Part shown: piece by piece, positions 22,567 to 24,369 of the stretch
How positions within the stretch are numbered: position 1 is the first letter of the stretch
Layout: the number at the start of each line of letters is the position of its first letter
Assembly: GCA_002304785.1 (NCBI GenBank)
Contig: DBMG01000173.1
Coordinates: forward strand, 315-24,683
Reading direction: 5' to 3'
DNA length: 24,369 nt
Source: Candidatus Accumulibacter sp. UBA704
Lineage (GTDB): Bacteria; Pseudomonadota; Gammaproteobacteria; Burkholderiales; Rhodocyclaceae
The notes under the pieces: model-generated
What the model saw: the letters and a program-made list of their open reading frames with translations, nothing else
Told to the model about the DNA's origin: nothing
The model's database searches: none
Program-made: the position numbers and the translations under genes

Positions 22567-23256
22567 CTAATGGTTGAACCGCTCCCTTGTTGGCCGCGTG
22601 AGAGTCGTTGACCAAAGGCGATACCCGCCTCGGAATGCGTTCGCATTGTCTCCCAAGCGACATCCAGGCGAGAGTTTCCTGAGTAGCTTCGCGTTACCAC
22701 CGCCCAAAACAACGCAATCAGCCTCGAACGCAGTCTTGAGCAGCTTGACGACTTCGTTTACGTGTCGGCGCCATTTCCGTTTGCCCAACCGCTTGAGTCC
22801 GGCCAAGCCGACGTAGTCCTCATAAGTGCGGCCCTTTTTGTATGGCAGATGCGCCAGTTCCATTGGCTCAAGGACGCCGTCAACAATAAATGCGGATCCC
22901 AAGCCGGTGCCTAAACCAAGAAAGAGCATCCGTTTTCCTTTATAGCTTCCCAACGCTTGCATCGCCGCGTCGTTGATGATTTTTACCGGGCGGCCGCCAA
23001 GTGCCTTTTTGAAGTCAAAGCCAACCCAACCGCGCGCGAGGTTGTGCGGTTCGCTGAAGGGGCGGCCATGGACCACGGGCCCAGGATAGCCAATCGACAC
23101 AACATCGTAATTCCAATCGGCAGTGGCGGCCTTCACCCCAGTCACCATCTTCGCGGGGGTCATCTTCGGGCCGGATGGAATTTCGAGCCGCTGCTGGTGG
23201 CCGGTGGCCCGCACCTTCACATGCGTGCCGCCGACGTCGATGACCAGAATTCTCAT
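22567..23256 (-). CDS. ppgK: Polyphosphate glucokinase (ROK family)
   Basis: The 229-residue protein phosphorylates glucose to glucose 6-phosphate, by family using polyphosphate (and often ATP) as donor. The phosphate loop is VIDVGGTHVK near the start. Family motifs follow: SIGYPGPVVHGRP, the catalytic D96 in KIINDAAMQALGSYKGKR, FLGLGTGLGSAFIVDG, ELAHLPYKKGRTYEDYVG and VVLGGGNAKLL, ending in LGDNANAFRGGYRLW. These match polyphosphate glucokinases rather than other ROK kinases. It is slightly short only because the extended N-terminus of some members is missing. It begins 27 bases after zwf and is followed after four bases by the HAD gene. Confidence 0.92.
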   Translation of the reverse strand: MRILVIDVGGTHVKVRATGHQQRLEIPSGPKMTPAKMVTGVKAATADWNYDVVSIGYPGPVVHGRPFSEPHNLARGWVGFDFKKALGGRPVKIINDAAMQALGSYKGKRMLFLGLGTGLGSAFIVDGVLEPMELAHLPYKKGRTYEDYVGLAGLKRLGKRKWRRHVNEVVKLLKTAFEADCVVLGGGNAKLLRKLSPGCRLGDNANAFRGGYRLWSTTLTRPTRERFNH

Positions 23257-23283
23257 ACGATGGAAGTGCGTGCTACAATCGAG

Positions 23284-24369
23284 TCACGAATTCTTTCCCC
23301 TTTTCTTGCACTGTCCCACCAACGCCGTTGGCAGGGGCCAACTGTGCCCTTCCGCCAGGAGGCCCTGGGCGTTCTCGGGTCCCCAGGTGCCGGCGGCGTA
23401 ATTGGGGAAATCACTGGGCGGAGCCGCCGCCCATACATCAAGCACCGGCATCAACAGCCGCCAGGCGGCCTCCACTTGGTCAGCGCGCATGAACAAGGTC
23501 GCATCATTCTTCATGACGTCCCACAGCAACGTTTCATAAGCCTCCGGGGATCGGGTGGCGAACGCGTCCTGGTAATTGAACTGCATCTCCACCGAGCGCA
23601 AGTGCATCTTTGGCCCGGGGTGTTTGGCCTGAAAGCGCAACACGATGCCTTCGTCGGGCTGGATGGACATCACCAGTCGGGATGATTGCCAATCCAGAGT
23701 GGACTCCGTCGGAAACGACTGATGCGGCACTCCGCGAAATTGGATGGTGATTTCCGAGGCGTGCCGGGCAAGCCGCTTTCCCGTGCGGAGGTAGAAAGGC
23801 ACGCCCTGCCACCGCCAGTTGTCGAGGAATAGCCGGAGCGCAACAAACGTCTCCGTTTCGGAATTCGGCGACACACCGGCTTCTTCGCGGTACCCGGGAA
23901 CTTTCTTCCCGCCGACCCAACCCGGACCATACTGCCCGCGCACGACGCATTGGTGGACCGCGTCGCGATGAATCGGGCGCACGGCATGGAGAACGTCCGC
24001 CTTCTTGTTGCGAATCTCGTCGGCTTCGAAGGAGACCATCGGTTCCATCGCCACCAGACAGAGCAGTTGCATCAGGTGATTCTGCACCATGTCCCGCAGA
24101 GCGCCGGCGTGCTCGTAATAGCCCCCTCGATGTTCCACCCCGACCGCCTCAACCGCAGTGATGGTGACACAATCCACATAACGACGGTTCCAGAGCGGCT
24201 CGAAGAGAGGATTGGCAAAGCGGAAGGCCAGAATGTTCTGCACCGTTTCCTTGCCCAGATAATGGTCGATACGGAAGATCTGGGATTCCTCGAAATTGGC
24301 CGCGAGGACGGCATTCAGGGCACGGGCGGATTCCAGGTCATAGCCGATCGGTTTCTCGACCACAATCCG
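23284..24369 (-). CDS. zwf: Glucose-6-phosphate 1-dehydrogenase (5' end outside window)
   Basis: The visible 361 residues cover roughly the C-terminal three quarters of a protein of about 500. The frame is open to the right edge. The conserved substrate-binding and catalytic sequence is RIDHYLGKETVQNI. Further family features are EKPIGYDLESARALN, GGYYEHAGALRDMVQNHLMQ, WQGVPFYLRTGKRL and LVMSIQPDEGI. The enzyme oxidises glucose 6-phosphate to 6-phosphogluconolactone and yields NADPH (NAD in some). It leads into ppgK on the same strand 27 bases further on, so the product of glucokinase is its direct substrate. The NADP-binding N-terminal motif lies outside the window. Confidence 0.95.
   Translation of the reverse strand, partial: RIVVEKPIGYDLESARALNAVLAANFEESQIFRIDHYLGKETVQNILAFRFANPLFEPLWNRRYVDCVTITAVEAVGVEHRGGYYEHAGALRDMVQNHLMQLLCLVAMEPMVSFEADEIRNKKADVLHAVRPIHRDAVHQCVVRGQYGPGWVGGKKVPGYREEAGVSPNSETETFVALRLFLDNWRWQGVPFYLRTGKRLARHASEITIQFRGVPHQSFPTESTLDWQSSRLVMSIQPDEGIVLRFQAKHPGPKMHLRSVEMQFNYQDAFATRSPEAYETLLWDVMKNDATLFMRADQVEAAWRLLMPVLDVWAAAPPSDFPNYAAGTWGPENAQGLLAEGHSWPLPTALVGQCKKRGKNS

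Noticed and set aside
1..24369. tRNA, rRNA, CRISPR array, insertion sequence or phage genes
   Set aside because: I looked for these by eye on both strands and saw no cloverleaf, regular spacer array, transposase or phage module.

Overview
This window looks like a composite of two unrelated bacterial genomes joined near position 8560.

Left part (1 to about 8577). Very GC-rich, with nearly all third codon positions G or C, and all clear genes on the minus strand. It reads like a Lysobacterales (Xanthomonadales) gammaproteobacterium: the block HPr kinase - rapZ - mannose-type PTS IIA - HPr - enzyme I is the regulatory PTS layout of that group, the HprK half closely resembles Xanthomonas HprK, and the GGGAATC-type heptamer repeats at 7090-7195 are of a kind found between genes there. 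Beyond the PTS block lie a broken 2OG-Fe(II) oxygenase remnant and a cell-surface module: an MBOAT acyltransferase, its SGNH-like partner, and a many-membrane-span protein that runs off the left edge.

Right part (about 8554 to 24369). Moderate GC with different codon use. Gene content suggests Verrucomicrobiota (inference). It holds a two-component operon (hybrid kinase, receiver-kinase, NtrC-type regulator), a degenerate receiver, several small stress-type or membrane proteins, a PilT N-domain-only protein, a coupled Thivi_2564-type membrane protein and DUF502 protein, a mannose-1-phosphate guanylyltransferase, a VIT1-type transporter, and a minus-strand operon zwf - polyphosphate glucokinase - HAD phosphatase - GH15 glucoamylase that would turn alpha-glucan into glucose 6-phosphate and NADPH.

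The join. The NtrC-type regulator and HprK form one continuous ORF (8095-9090) that switches from one family to the other exactly at the shared P-loop codons (GESGTGKS). A metagenome assembly error through a short identical word is the likeliest cause. Function should not be inferred across this point.

The most interesting biology is in the right part. Four intergenic regions each carry two copies of a palindrome (consensus TCGTGCAANTTGCACGA) whose starts are exactly 31 bp apart. Each pair is followed, 108-199 bp from the nearer copy, by a sigma-54 type -24/-12 element (YGGYAC-N5-NNGCT) in front of a small gene. The geometry is that of NtrC enhancers. This predicts a compact sigma-54 regulon of small envelope or stress proteins plus a pseudo-receiver, probably controlled by the kinases and the interrupted regulator at 8577-12004.
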